Below the pieces are notes generated by a model, which saw nothing but the letters and a program-made list of their open reading frames with translations, did no database searches and was not told the origin of the DNA. Positions 7,978 through 16,442 of a DNA stretch of 64,000 bases are shown here, one piece after another. The DNA is from Xaviernesmea oryzae. GTDB lineage: Bacteria; Pseudomonadota; Alphaproteobacteria; Rhizobiales; Rhizobiaceae. A program made the position numbers and the translations under genes. The stretch is taken from positions 30,282-94,281 of the forward strand of contig NZ_FOAM01000021.1 of NCBI RefSeq assembly GCF_900109605.1. The letters are read 5' to 3'. How positions within the stretch are numbered: position 1 is the first letter of the stretch; the number at the start of each line of letters is the position of its first letter.

Positions 7978-9912
7978 TCAGGCGATGCGCCGCTCGGGAT
8001 AGTGGACCAGGAAGCTTGAGACCTCCGCCTCCGCCAGAGGCGGGGAGAAGAGATAGCCCTGGACGAAGACAGCGCCCAATCGCTGGAGAACGGCCAGTTC
8101 CTCGCCGGTCTCCACGCCTTCCACCACGCATTCCAGCTCCATGTCACGGCTGAGCGCGAGAACCGATTTGACGATCTTGAAGCTTGCCGGCCGCTGATGC
8201 AGCGCACTGACGAAGCTGCGGTCGATCTTGATCTTGGTCAGCGGCAGCGCATGCAGCCGCGTCAAGCTGGAATAGCCGATACCGAAATCATCAAGCGAAA
8301 TGCCGCAGCCAAGCGCGCGCAACATGTCGACCGAGCGCTCCACCTGATCGAAATCATGGGTGAAAGCCGTTTCGGTGATTTCGAAATCCAGGCGATGCGG
8401 ATCGAAGCCGCTGGCATTGACGATCGACACCAGCGCCAGAACACTCTCGGCCGATGTGAGGTCCTGCGCCGAGAGGTTGAAGGACAGGCGCATTCCGCCT
8501 TCCCAGCCGCGCGCAATGGCGAGCGCTTTTTGCAGGAGCGGACGTGTCAGCATGCCAACGATGCCCGCCCGTTCTGCAATCGGGAAGAAGCGCGACGGCG
8601 GCACGCGGCCAAGGGTGGGACTCTCCCAGCGCGCCAGGCTCTCAAAGCCCATGATGGCGCCATCGCGCAGGTCGATGATCGGCTGAAAGACGATCGATAG
8701 CTCTTGCGCCGGGTCACATTGCTTCAGTGCCTGTTCGATGCGCGTTTCGATATTGATGCGCCGCTCGTGATCACTGGTAAAAAGAACGGCGCCGCCGCGG
8801 CGCGCCTTCTTGGCGTGGTAGAGGGCATAATCGGCGCGGTCGAAAAGCTGCTCGGCCGTACCGGCAAGATCGGGATAGACGGCGATGCCGATCGATGCGG
8901 AGACCCGGACGGTCGCTTCGGGCATCTGGATCGGCAGATGCAGCCGCTCGGTCAGTACGTTGCCGCCATCGATTAGCTGCTGGTCGCTCGATGCCTCGGT
9001 GACGACCACCGCGAACTCATCGCCACCCAGCCGGAAGGCCAGGACATTCGGCGGCTGCTGGGCAAGCCGCCGGCCGATTTCGATCAGCAGCCGATCGCCG
9101 ACGGAGTGGCCGTAGAGATCGTTGATCGGCTTGAATCCGTCGAGATCGATGATCCCCAGAGCGAGCCGCTTGCCGCCGTGCTCGGCGTCCTGCAGCATGC
9201 TTTCCAGATGCGAAAAGAAGGCGCGCCGGTTGGGCAGGTCGGTCAGCCGGTCGACATTGGCCAGCCGCAGATTTTCATTGCTGAGCGCCTGGGTCTGCTG
9301 CTGCGAGACCACCATCTGCTCGAAATGCCGGTAATTGGTGAAGACGATCGACATCATCCCGAAGCAGACCAGCGCCACATTGATGGTAATGGCAGCAAAG
9401 GTCGCCTGACCCAAGGACAGGAAGAAGACGATAAAGGCGCCGTTGACGATCAGTGTGACGATCAAGGCAGCCGAGCGCACATGCGTCAGGCAGAAGATGC
9501 AGGAAATGACGGTGATCGCCATGTAAAAGGCGACATGGCTCTGCGCATAGGCATCCCCATAGGGCACCAACAGGAAGGACCAGGCGGTGAAGGCAACGGC
9601 GATGCCCACGGAAAGCGCGTTGGTGCGACGCAGGACCAGATAGGCCCGTTCCGGTGTGGGCTCCGCATGTCGTGTCCGCCACCAGAAGAAGATTCTGGTG
9701 ACACAGCCGATGGTCAGCACCATCGGGATGCCGATCGTCAGCCAGCCGGGCGTGGAGCTCATATGGGTCGCGGCGAGCGCCCAGGTGCTCGACAGGAGAA
9801 TCAAATACATCATCGGCATCTGCCGGGTGAAGGCACGATGCTGCGCCTTCAAGAGGTCGGGATTATCCGAACTCACCGTAAAAAGCTGACGAATTGCCGC
9901 AATGACCGCCAA
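7978..9912 (-). CDS. Membrane-bound GGDEF-EAL cyclic-di-GMP protein
   Basis: Protein of 644 residues. The N-terminal ~195 residues form several hydrophobic helices (MASE-like sensor, inner membrane). A diguanylate cyclase domain follows with intact GGDEF (296-300), then an EAL domain. The EAL signature reads E424-S-L in FESLARW, D541-D542 is present (LDDFGIGYSSL), and EGVE is kept, so phosphodiesterase activity is plausible. Which activity dominates cannot be read off. The start is TTG at 9912 with AGGGAGAG about 6 nt before it; no in-frame ATG is suitable. Convergent with the ABC operon and transcribed alone. Confidence 0.92.
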   Translation of the reverse strand: MAVIAAIRQLFTVSSDNPDLLKAQHRAFTRQMPMMYLILLSSTWALAATHMSSTPGWLTIGIPMVLTIGCVTRIFFWWRTRHAEPTPERAYLVLRRTNALSVGIAVAFTAWSFLLVPYGDAYAQSHVAFYMAITVISCIFCLTHVRSAALIVTLIVNGAFIVFFLSLGQATFAAITINVALVCFGMMSIVFTNYRHFEQMVVSQQQTQALSNENLRLANVDRLTDLPNRRAFFSHLESMLQDAEHGGKRLALGIIDLDGFKPINDLYGHSVGDRLLIEIGRRLAQQPPNVLAFRLGGDEFAVVVTEASSDQQLIDGGNVLTERLHLPIQMPEATVRVSASIGIAVYPDLAGTAEQLFDRADYALYHAKKARRGGAVLFTSDHERRINIETRIEQALKQCDPAQELSIVFQPIIDLRDGAIMGFESLARWESPTLGRVPPSRFFPIAERAGIVGMLTRPLLQKALAIARGWEGGMRLSFNLSAQDLTSAESVLALVSIVNASGFDPHRLDFEITETAFTHDFDQVERSVDMLRALGCGISLDDFGIGYSSLTRLHALPLTKIKIDRSFVSALHQRPASFKIVKSVLALSRDMELECVVEGVETGEELAVLQRLGAVFVQGYLFSPPLAEAEVSSFLVHYPERRIA

Positions 9913-10401
9913 ATTTCTCTCCCTGCCTGACCATTGAGCGCATCGCGCCTGTTCAGCAAGAGCGAATTTATCAGTGACGCATGCAAAAAATCGTAAAGTT
10001 CGCCTAGCAAATCCCGAGTTATTTGCGGTTACGGCAGCTATATCCTGGGATGGACGTGCGGACGGGCAATTTTAGACATCGAAAAATATGGATCACTCGA
10101 TAATTGATCAATCAAATCTAATAATGTCATTTCATTCGCGCGTAGGTAGCGCTTTCAAAGAACGCCGTGATCTTGATAAGGCGGATCTTTTCGAAAGACA
10201 CTTCTCATTCGTTGGCGAGGCGGGTGGGTGGACGCATGGCGCAAAATGCCCAGGGTCAACGCTCTTCAACTTGAAGGTCAGCGGTTTCCAACGACTGCTC
10301 AAGGAAGTGTGTTGTCTGGCCAAATCTATTTCCGGTGCGAGGAGCACCGGAAATAGTCTCTCGTCTGGGGAGGCAAGATAGATGGGTCGGATGATGACCC
10401 G
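9913..10401. other. Intergenic region, 489 bp
   Basis: Less GC-rich than its neighbours. A 97-codon plus-strand frame (10088-10381) has no recognisable family and runs through the perfect palindrome at 10326-10356, so it is not called as a gene. A short untranslated transcript ending at that palindrome is possible. The 5' part holds the upstream region of the GGDEF-EAL gene. Confidence 0.5.
10326..10356. terminator. 31-bp perfect inverted repeat
   Basis: CTATTTCCGGTGC and GCACCGGAAATAG pair over 13 bp around the loop GAGGA. It is very stable, but neither side has a proper T-run. It lies 46 bp downstream of the stop of the minus-strand Gly/Thr-rich gene, so it could end that transcript, or one coming from the left. 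Confidence 0.5.
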
Positions 10402-10770
10402 TCAGCAATCCTTCTTCACACCGTCGTCACTGGTGTTGCCTTCGACGCAGTTGCCACCAGGGTTGGTTGTGGTGTTGCTGTGATTGCCGGTGGTGCCGGG
10501 GCTGGTGCTTGCGGGCGCGCCGGTCCCAGTCGTGTTGGTCCCTGTCGTGGTGCCTGCACCGGAGTTCATGTCGGTGCCCGTCGTGCCACCGGTGCCACTG
10601 CCCGTGCCTGTACCGCTGGCGCCGCCCGTGCCGGTGCCCATCGTATCCGTGGTGCCGCTGCCCGTTGTGCCGGTGCCGGTGCTGCCACCGGTGCTGCCAC
10701 CGGACTGCGCAACGGCTGCCGTTGCCAGACCGCAGGTCATCAGCGTGACTGCAAGCAATTTGAGTCGCAT
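10402..10770 (-). CDS. Secreted Gly/Thr/Ser-rich low-complexity protein
   Basis: Hypothetical protein of 122 residues. A signal peptide (RLKLLAV, hydrophobic core, AVA|Q near residue 21) is followed by about 75 residues built almost only of G, T, S, A and N in short GTG/GTT/GGT units, encoded by degenerate GGCACC-type tandem repeats. The tail holds the only two cysteines of the mature part (NCVEGNTSDDGVKKDC), which could form a disulfide. ATG at 10770 has GGAGGA 7 nt upstream; the longer frame is not used. Probably periplasmic or extracellular. No function can be assigned; repeat number is likely to vary between strains. Confidence 0.75.
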   Translation of the reverse strand: MRLKLLAVTLMTCGLATAAVAQSGGSTGGSTGTGTTGSGTTDTMGTGTGGASGTGTGSGTGGTTGTDMNSGAGTTTGTNTTGTGAPASTSPGTTGNHSNTTTNPGGNCVEGNTSDDGVKKDC

Positions 10771-11283
10771 GGGTATTCCTCCAATGAATGTGTATGATCG
10801 CGACGAGCCGCATGGATGGACGGCCATCCGATAAAGCGCCTGCTGGCGATCCCGTGGCGCACCCCGCTGGAAGCGGTCCGTCCGTTGGTGCGCCCCCTGC
10901 TAACCCTGAGATGGGAAAGAAGTTTCAGGGTCTTTCAATAATATTGATGCCTGTGTGAAATTAGTAACTAGAAAAACTAAAGTATTTTGTAATATATACG
11001 CCTATATTTCTATATGACGTTTGCAATATTCCGGAAGCGCTAAGTCAGCATGCATCGGCGAGCAAGCGTACACGATGATGTTGAGGTTGATGCTTAGGGG
11101 CTTAGGCGGGAAGGCGGCCGGAGGTGGTCTAGGCTTGACCTCCGGCGTTGTTGCGACGCTTGGACGATGCGGCAGCATCGCCCTGCGCCTCGCGCCTAGC
11201 CGGCGGTCAAGCCTGGATCATCCTATGGATTCCTTTCAACGAGAATGCGTATAAGTCCGTTCGGGAGCGCCTTCCATGCGGTA
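10771..11283. other. Intergenic region, 513 bp, AT-rich block plus structured element
   Basis: About 10915-11030 is clearly AT-rich and holds no gene. 11117-11214 contains the nested inverted repeats described separately. The 77-codon frame 11021-11254 crosses that structure and is not called. The left end carries the upstream region of the Gly/Thr-rich gene. Confidence 0.5.
11117..11214. repeat. Nested inverted repeats able to form alternative hairpins
   Basis: Arms 11131-11146 and 11199-11214 pair over 16 positions with one mismatch (AGGCTTGACC with GGTCAAGCCT, CCGGC with GCCGG). Inside lies a hairpin CGATGC-GGCA-GCATCG (11165-11180). The left arm can instead pair with 11117-11125: GCCGGAGGT with ACCTCCGGC (11138-11146). 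The two folds exclude each other. It could be a dispersed repeat of the RIME kind or a structured RNA; the sequence alone does not decide. Confidence 0.55.
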
Positions 11284-12198
11284 TCAATCCGCAAAGGCCT
11301 CAGCGCTGATCCAGAAGACCGCATCCTGCGATTCTGCCGTTTCCAGCCAGACGAAATCGAGATGCGGATAGTCTTCTTCCAGGATTTCCCGGCCGGAACC
11401 GATCTCGCAGAGCAGGCCACCGTCCGGATTGAGAAAGGCTCCGGCCTGGTCGAGGATCTGCCGCACGAGATCCAGCCCATCTTCGCCGCCATCATGCGCC
11501 ATAGCCGGCTCGGCCTGGAATTCCGGCGGATAGCCGGCCAGGGCGGCGTGATCGACATAGGGCGGATTGGTGATGATCAGGTCGTAGGTCTTGCCCTTGA
11601 GCGGCGCGAAAAGATCGCCTTGGTGGAGCGTCACCTGATTTTCCACTTCATGCTCGCGCAGATTGATCCGCGCCACATCCAGTGCATCAGCCGACAGATC
11701 GACCGCATCGACCTTTGCATTCGGCATGAATTTGGCCGCCAGGACCGCGAGGCAGCCGGAGCCGGTGCACAGATCCAATGCGCTTTCCACCGATGTGGGA
11801 TCGGGCAGGAACGAGGAGCCTTCGGGATTGAGATATTCGCTGAACAGCAATTCGCCTAAATGCGAGCGCGGGACGATAACGCGCTCATCGACGTAAAACC
11901 GAACACCTTGAATATAGGAGCGGCCGGTGAGATAGGCGGAGGGCTTGCGGGTCGTCACCCGGGCTTCGATCCGCTCGACAAGGAGTCGGCGCTCATCCGC
12001 CAGGAGGCGCGCATCGAGGAACGGGTCCAGACGGTCGATCGGCAGGTCGAGCGAGTCGAGCAGGAGAAAGGCCGCGTCGTCCCCGGCCGTGGTCGTGCCA
12101 TGGCCATAGCTCAGATCGGCGGCGTTGAAGCGGGAGATGGCATAGCGCCAATAGTCGCGCAGCGTAACGAGTTCACGAGCAATATAATCGATGTTCAC
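11284..12198 (-). CDS. prmB: 50S ribosomal protein L3 N5-glutamine methyltransferase PrmB
   Basis: SAM-dependent methyltransferase of 304 residues that modifies a glutamine of ribosomal protein L3. The N-terminal helical domain is typical of PrmB (LRDYWRYAISRFNAADLSYGHGT), followed by LTGRSYIQGVRFYVDERVIVP, the SAM loop (DLCTGSGCLA), and the glutamine-binding N211-P-P-Y214 signature. GTG at 12198 is chosen because alignment with E. coli PrmB starts here; an upstream ATG at 12315 would add 39 residues unlike the family. PrmB rather than PrmC is inferred from the FYVDERVIVPRS segment. Confidence 0.9.
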   Translation of the reverse strand: MNIDYIARELVTLRDYWRYAISRFNAADLSYGHGTTTAGDDAAFLLLDSLDLPIDRLDPFLDARLLADERRLLVERIEARVTTRKPSAYLTGRSYIQGVRFYVDERVIVPRSHLGELLFSEYLNPEGSSFLPDPTSVESALDLCTGSGCLAVLAAKFMPNAKVDAVDLSADALDVARINLREHEVENQVTLHQGDLFAPLKGKTYDLIITNPPYVDHAALAGYPPEFQAEPAMAHDGGEDGLDLVRQILDQAGAFLNPDGGLLCEIGSGREILEEDYPHLDFVWLETAESQDAVFWISAEAFAD

Positions 12199-12416
12199 AG
12201 GCGCATTCCCTTCCAAAGATAAGCCCTGTCCAGTAAGGCCGAGGCCGGGCATGGTGGAAAAGCCGCGATGCGCGCGAGGACCCACCTCGAAAGATCCGGG
12301 CAGGGCCGGCGCCATCGCAACATGCCGGTTTCGGCCCTTTGCTCCGGCTCCATGGCTCCCTTAGGATAGCAGGGCCCCGCCGGTCAACCGAGCAGGGCGC
12401 GCTTGAGGATACAGTG

Positions 12417-13280
12417 ATGAAAAGCGGACGCAAACGGCAGGTGCCGGCATCCACCAGGCGTGGCGGCACACCCGCTCCAGCCACGGCGAACCGCATGTCT
12501 CGTCCCATCGCCGAAGAGGGAAAGCGCGTGACCCTGCCGCGCGCGCTTTCGAAACTCGGCTTCTGTTCGCGCACGCAAGCCGAGCTGCTGATCGCCGATG
12601 GCCGGGTGCGTGTCGATGGGCAGGTCGTGCAGGATGCCACGCATTGGGTCGATCTCGACAAAGTACGCCTCAGCGTCGATGGCGCGCCGGTGGAGGCGGA
12701 AGCGCCGCTTTATCTCATGCTGAACAAGCCGCGCGGCCTGGTGACCACGCGCCACGACCCGCAGGGCAGGGCAACCGTGTTCGACTGCCTGAAAGATGTC
12801 GCGGCCACACATGTCTCGCCCGTGGGGCGGCTGGACAAGGCGAGCGAAGGGCTGCTGCTGTTCACCAACGATACGGAATTTGCGCAGGCGCTGCTCGATC
12901 CCGAGACTCATGTGCCCAAAACCTACCATGTGCAGATCGATCGGCTGGCCGATGCCGACCTCGTCAAGACGCTTGCTGCCGGCGTGCTGCATGAGGGGGA
13001 GCGGCTGAGCGCCCGCTCGGTTACCATTCTGCGTCAGGGCGAAAAGCATGCCTGGCTGGAGGTGGTGCTGGAAGAAGGACGCAACCGCCAGATCCGACGC
13101 ATGCTCGAAGCGCTTGACGTCGGCTGCCTGCGGCTGGTGCGGGTGGCGATCGGCCCCCTGCGTCTCGGCGATCTGGAAAAGGGAGCTGTTCGGCCTCTGT
13201 CTGGCGCGGAACGCGACACGCTGCGCCGGTTGGTGGATGAAGCACGCAGACGCGAAGCAAGAGGCCTTTCGCGCCCGTAG
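12417..13280 (+). CDS. RsuA/RluB/E/F-family pseudouridine synthase
   Basis: rRNA pseudouridine synthase of 287 residues. A basic N-terminal tail (about 35 residues) leads to an S4 RNA-binding domain (LPRALSKLGFCSRTQAELLI), then the catalytic domain with D140 in GRLDKASEGLLLFTND and the C-terminal motif GRNRQIRRMLEA. ATG at 12417 has GAGGAT 6 nt upstream. It is divergent from prmB. Which rRNA position it modifies cannot be told from the sequence. Confidence 0.92.
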   Translation: MKSGRKRQVPASTRRGGTPAPATANRMSRPIAEEGKRVTLPRALSKLGFCSRTQAELLIADGRVRVDGQVVQDATHWVDLDKVRLSVDGAPVEAEAPLYLMLNKPRGLVTTRHDPQGRATVFDCLKDVAATHVSPVGRLDKASEGLLLFTNDTEFAQALLDPETHVPKTYHVQIDRLADADLVKTLAAGVLHEGERLSARSVTILRQGEKHAWLEVVLEEGRNRQIRRMLEALDVGCLRLVRVAIGPLRLGDLEKGAVRPLSGAERDTLRRLVDEARRREARGLSRP

Positions 13281-13351
13281 AGGGAGGTAGCTTTAGTAGG
13301 CTGGCGAGGAGCGTCCGCGAATCTTGCTTTAAATGCCGCTCGCTCTCTCAT

Positions 13352-14383
13352 TCAGGCCGAGCGGCGCAGCATCAACTCGCTCTTCAACAGGATACGGTCC
13401 GCGTGCTGCGGCCTGCCTTCGCCATCGCCGAGCTTCTGCAGAAGCAGTTCGATCGCCAGTCTGCCGATCTCATTATAATTCTGAGCGACGGTGGTGATTG
13501 GCGGGCAGGCATATTGCGACAGGGGATGGTCGTCATGCCCCGCCACGCGCAGATCGCAATCGCTGCCATGACCGACCTTCAAACCGCGCTGATAGGCGGC
13601 AGCGATCACGCCGAAGGCGATGCGGTCATTGGCGCAGAGAATGGTGCGGCTCGGAAGCCGTTCGGGCGCGGAGAGCAGCCGCGTGGCTTCATCGAAGCCG
13701 AAACGCTCGAAATCCCAGCTCGCACGATCGGTGACAGGCAGCACATGCGGCGCAAGGTCCAGCCGCTCCATCGCCTCCCGATAGGCCTGCAGGCGCGTAT
13801 GGGCGTTGGTGTTGACCTTCGGCATCTCGAAATAGGCCGGCGGCTCGCCGGAGCGGCAGAGGTAATCGACAATCAGGCCAAAGCTCTGGCGGTTATCGGT
13901 GCCGACAAAGGCGGCGGTCTCATCCGGTGGCGAGTCGACATAGACGAGCGGAATGTCACGGTGAAAGTCCGCCAGTGACGAGCGCCGCCCGTGCAGATCC
14001 AGCGGCGCGACGATGGCGCCGGCGACATTCATCGAGCGGAAGGTGCGGATTGCCCGGTCCTGCAGTTCCGCCCGGCCGTCCGAGGTCAGAACGACCGCGA
14101 GGAAGCCTGCCTCGCTGGCGATCAGCTCGATGCGACGTGTCAACGCCATGTAAAAAGGGTCGGTGGAATTGGGGATCACCACGCCGATGATATTGGAGCG
14201 GCGACGGTTGAGGTTCACGGCGAAGATGTTCGGCCGGAAGCCGGACTTCTTCAGCGCCTCCTCGATCGTGTCGCGCGTTTTCTTGCGCACGGAGCTCGGA
14301 TCGTTGAAATATTTGGAGACGGTGGGGCGCGAGAGGCCGACGAATTCGGAAAACTCCTCCATGGTCCTGATCGACTTCGCCAA
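13352..14383 (-). CDS. LacI-family regulator of the altritol/galactitol module
   Basis: Repressor of about 343 residues with helix-turn-helix TMEEFSEFVGLSRPTVSKYF, a hinge with NLNRRRSNIIGVVIP, and a sugar-binding effector domain. The start is uncertain: TTG at 14383 has GGGGAG 8 nt upstream and gives a family-like N-terminus; an ATG at 14440 would add 19 residues. It is encoded on the same strand as, and just downstream of, the two dehydrogenases and binding protein, the expected local regulator. Likely targets are the GCGTAAA-containing sites in the divergent region 17757-18095. Confidence 0.9.
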   Translation of the reverse strand: MAKSIRTMEEFSEFVGLSRPTVSKYFNDPSSVRKKTRDTIEEALKKSGFRPNIFAVNLNRRRSNIIGVVIPNSTDPFYMALTRRIELIASEAGFLAVVLTSDGRAELQDRAIRTFRSMNVAGAIVAPLDLHGRRSSLADFHRDIPLVYVDSPPDETAAFVGTDNRQSFGLIVDYLCRSGEPPAYFEMPKVNTNAHTRLQAYREAMERLDLAPHVLPVTDRASWDFERFGFDEATRLLSAPERLPSRTILCANDRIAFGVIAAAYQRGLKVGHGSDCDLRVAGHDDHPLSQYACPPITTVAQNYNEIGRLAIELLLQKLGDGEGRPQHADRILLKSELMLRRSA

Positions 14384-14548
14384 ACCGCATGCTCCCCGGG
14401 GCACTCCCCCATGAACCGTGCCAACTCCATGGCCCATCACTTGCTAAAATGCCGGAAACGGCCGTGCAAGAAAAGGGCTGCCGCGCTGCGCGCGTCATCC
14501 CCAATTCGATTTCATCAGCCCAGAGGAGGATCGCCTGATCCTGACGGG

Positions 14549-15559
14549 TCAGGCGGCGACGTACTGCACCTTCATGGTCGCGGGGTCCGTTGGCTTGCGC
14601 GTAAAGAAGGGCAGCATCTCGGCCAGCGGCAGCTGATGCGACACGAGCTTTGCCATCGCGCCTGTGTCCTGAGCCAGGATGCGCAGCGCTTCTGGAATAT
14701 TCCGGTTGAGGGAATGCGAGCCGACGAGCTTCAGCTGCCGGCGGAAGATCTCGAAGGGCGAAACCGCAATCCGCGCATCGGGCGCGGCCACGCCGAAGAC
14801 CAGTGCCGTACCGCCATCGGCAACCAGCGCAATCATGTCTTCCACCACCTTGGCGATGCCGGTTGCGTCGGCCACGAGGTCGAAACCCTTGGCCTGCCGG
14901 GTCAGCGCCTCCGATCCCGAGACCGCGCCTTGCAAGCCGAGATGTTCGGCAAAGCCCAGCCGGCTTTCATTGATGTCGGCAACGGTCACGGTTTCCACGC
15001 CGCGCGCCTTGAGCGACAGCGCGAGAAGCAGGCCGATGGGGCCGGCGCCAAAGACCAAAGCGTTTTCATGCGGCCGCATACCTTCGGTGATCCCGGCGAT
15101 CTGCAGCCCATTGAGAACGCAGGCCAGTGGCTCAGCAAGCGCGGCAGTTGGATAGGGCATGTCGCCGATGGTGTGCAGATGCCCGGCCTTGACGAGGCTC
15201 ATTTCGGCAAAGCCGCCATTGTGGGAGACGCCATAGGCCTTGAGATCGCGGCAAAGATTGGTCAGTCCCTTGCGGCAGGCGGGGCAGGTGCCGCAAGGAA
15301 GGTTCGGATCGACGGCTACGCGGTCGCCGGGCTTGAACCCGGTCACATCCGCCGCGACAGCTTCGATCTCGCCGGCATATTCATGGCCGGGGATGACGGG
15401 GAAGGCCCCATCGCCGTAGCGGGCATGCAGCACGTCGATATCGGTGTGGCAGAGGCCTGCGGCCTTCACCCGCAGCAGCACATGGCCCGCCGGCAGCGGG
15501 CCGAGATCGAGGCGGCCAAGCTCGGCCTTGCCCTTTTCGAGGAAACGGATCGCCTGCAT
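14549..15559 (-). CDS. Zinc-dependent polyol dehydrogenase (MDR family; D-altritol dehydrogenase candidate)
   Basis: Medium-chain alcohol dehydrogenase of 336 residues. Catalytic zinc ligands C37 and H59-E60 (GLCHTDI, PGHEYAG), structural zinc cysteines C89, C92, C95 and C103, and the NAD fold GAGPIGLLLALSL are all present. Established: in Agrobacterium C58 a PF00107 dehydrogenase oxidises D-altritol to D-tagatose beside a PF00294 kinase and a PF08013 epimerase, the same set as here. ATG at 15559 is chosen because the family begins at MQAIRF; the longer frame runs through the SDR gene. It lies 14 nt after the SDR stop, same operon. Confidence 0.9.
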   Translation of the reverse strand: MQAIRFLEKGKAELGRLDLGPLPAGHVLLRVKAAGLCHTDIDVLHARYGDGAFPVIPGHEYAGEIEAVAADVTGFKPGDRVAVDPNLPCGTCPACRKGLTNLCRDLKAYGVSHNGGFAEMSLVKAGHLHTIGDMPYPTAALAEPLACVLNGLQIAGITEGMRPHENALVFGAGPIGLLLALSLKARGVETVTVADINESRLGFAEHLGLQGAVSGSEALTRQAKGFDLVADATGIAKVVEDMIALVADGGTALVFGVAAPDARIAVSPFEIFRRQLKLVGSHSLNRNIPEALRILAQDTGAMAKLVSHQLPLAEMLPFFTRKPTDPATMKVQYVAA

Positions 15560-15573
15560 GGCGAGAACCTTTC

Positions 15574-16344
15574 TCAGCTCATCCAATTGCCGCCGTCGAC
15601 ATTGTATGTCTGGGCGAGGATGTAATCGCTGTCGGAGGAGGCGAGGAAAACGGCGAGGCCCTTGATATCGGCGGGTGTAGCGAAGCGGCCGATCGGTACG
15701 GACTGGGCAACAGCCGCCTTCTTCTCGCCAGGCTTCAGGCCTTCCCATTTGGCGAAATGCGCGTCGACCACATCCCAATGCTCGCCATCGACCACGCCGG
15801 GCGCGATCGCGTTGACATTGATGCCATGCTTGACGAGCGCGAGTGCGGCCGACTGCGTGGCCGAGATGATCGCCGCCTTGGAGGCGCAATAAAGGGTGAC
15901 CAGCGCTTCGCCGCGCCGGCCGGCCTGGCTCGCCATATTGATGATCTTGCCGCCGCGCTTGCGCGCGATCATGACGTTGGACACGGCTTTCATCATGAAG
16001 AGCGGCCCCTTCAGATTGACGTCGAAAACCTTCTGATAGCTCTCTTCGGAAATGTCGTTGATTGGTGCCATGTCGAAGATCGCGGCATTGTTGACGAGAA
16101 TGTCGATGCCGCCGAAATCGGTGTCGACCGCCTTCACGCAGGCCTCGATATCGGCCACGCTCGTGACGTCGAGCTTGACTGCGGTCGCAGCCGGGCCAAT
16201 GCCGGCAGCCGCTTCGCTGGCGCGCTCGATGTTAATGTCGGCAATCACCACCTTGGCGCCTTCGGCGACGAATGCTTCGGCAAAGCCAAGCCCGATACCG
16301 CGCGCGCCGCCCGTGATCAGGGCCACCTTGTCCTTCAGTCTCAT
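15574..16344 (-). CDS. SDR polyol dehydrogenase, SmoS-like (sorbitol/galactitol)
   Basis: NAD-dependent short-chain dehydrogenase of 256 residues. TGGARGIG (11-18), S139, Y152 and K156 (YCASK) form the cofactor and catalytic sites. The C-terminus YNVDGGNWMS and the segment INMASQAGRRGEALV closely recall Rhodobacter SmoS, which oxidises sorbitol and galactitol at C2 to the ketose. Here it would feed tagatose or fructose to the kinase across the divergent promoter. It lies between the binding protein and the zinc dehydrogenase. Exact polyol is inference. Confidence 0.92.
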   Translation of the reverse strand: MRLKDKVALITGGARGIGLGFAEAFVAEGAKVVIADINIERASEAAAGIGPAATAVKLDVTSVADIEACVKAVDTDFGGIDILVNNAAIFDMAPINDISEESYQKVFDVNLKGPLFMMKAVSNVMIARKRGGKIINMASQAGRRGEALVTLYCASKAAIISATQSAALALVKHGINVNAIAPGVVDGEHWDVVDAHFAKWEGLKPGEKKAAVAQSVPIGRFATPADIKGLAVFLASSDSDYILAQTYNVDGGNWMS

Positions 16345-16442
16345 CTCGGTCTCCCGTGCTGCGGCGTCTTGCGCCGCGCTTCATGCTGTTGGGTAGGCAG
16401 GCGCGCCCAGCAAAGATTCGCCGGGCGCGCCGCGTAGGCCCC

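Noticed and set aside
10088..10381. 97-codon plus-strand frame
   Set aside because: No family or ribosome site; its 3' part is the perfect palindrome, more likely a non-coding structure.
10467..10834. Several plus-strand frames across the Gly/Thr gene, and a thought of a CRISPR-like array
   Set aside because: The repeats are short, degenerate codon repeats of the minus-strand gene with signal peptide and ribosome site; there are no regular spacers.
11021..11254. 77-codon plus-strand frame
   Set aside because: Runs through nested inverted repeats and lacks a ribosome site and any similarity.
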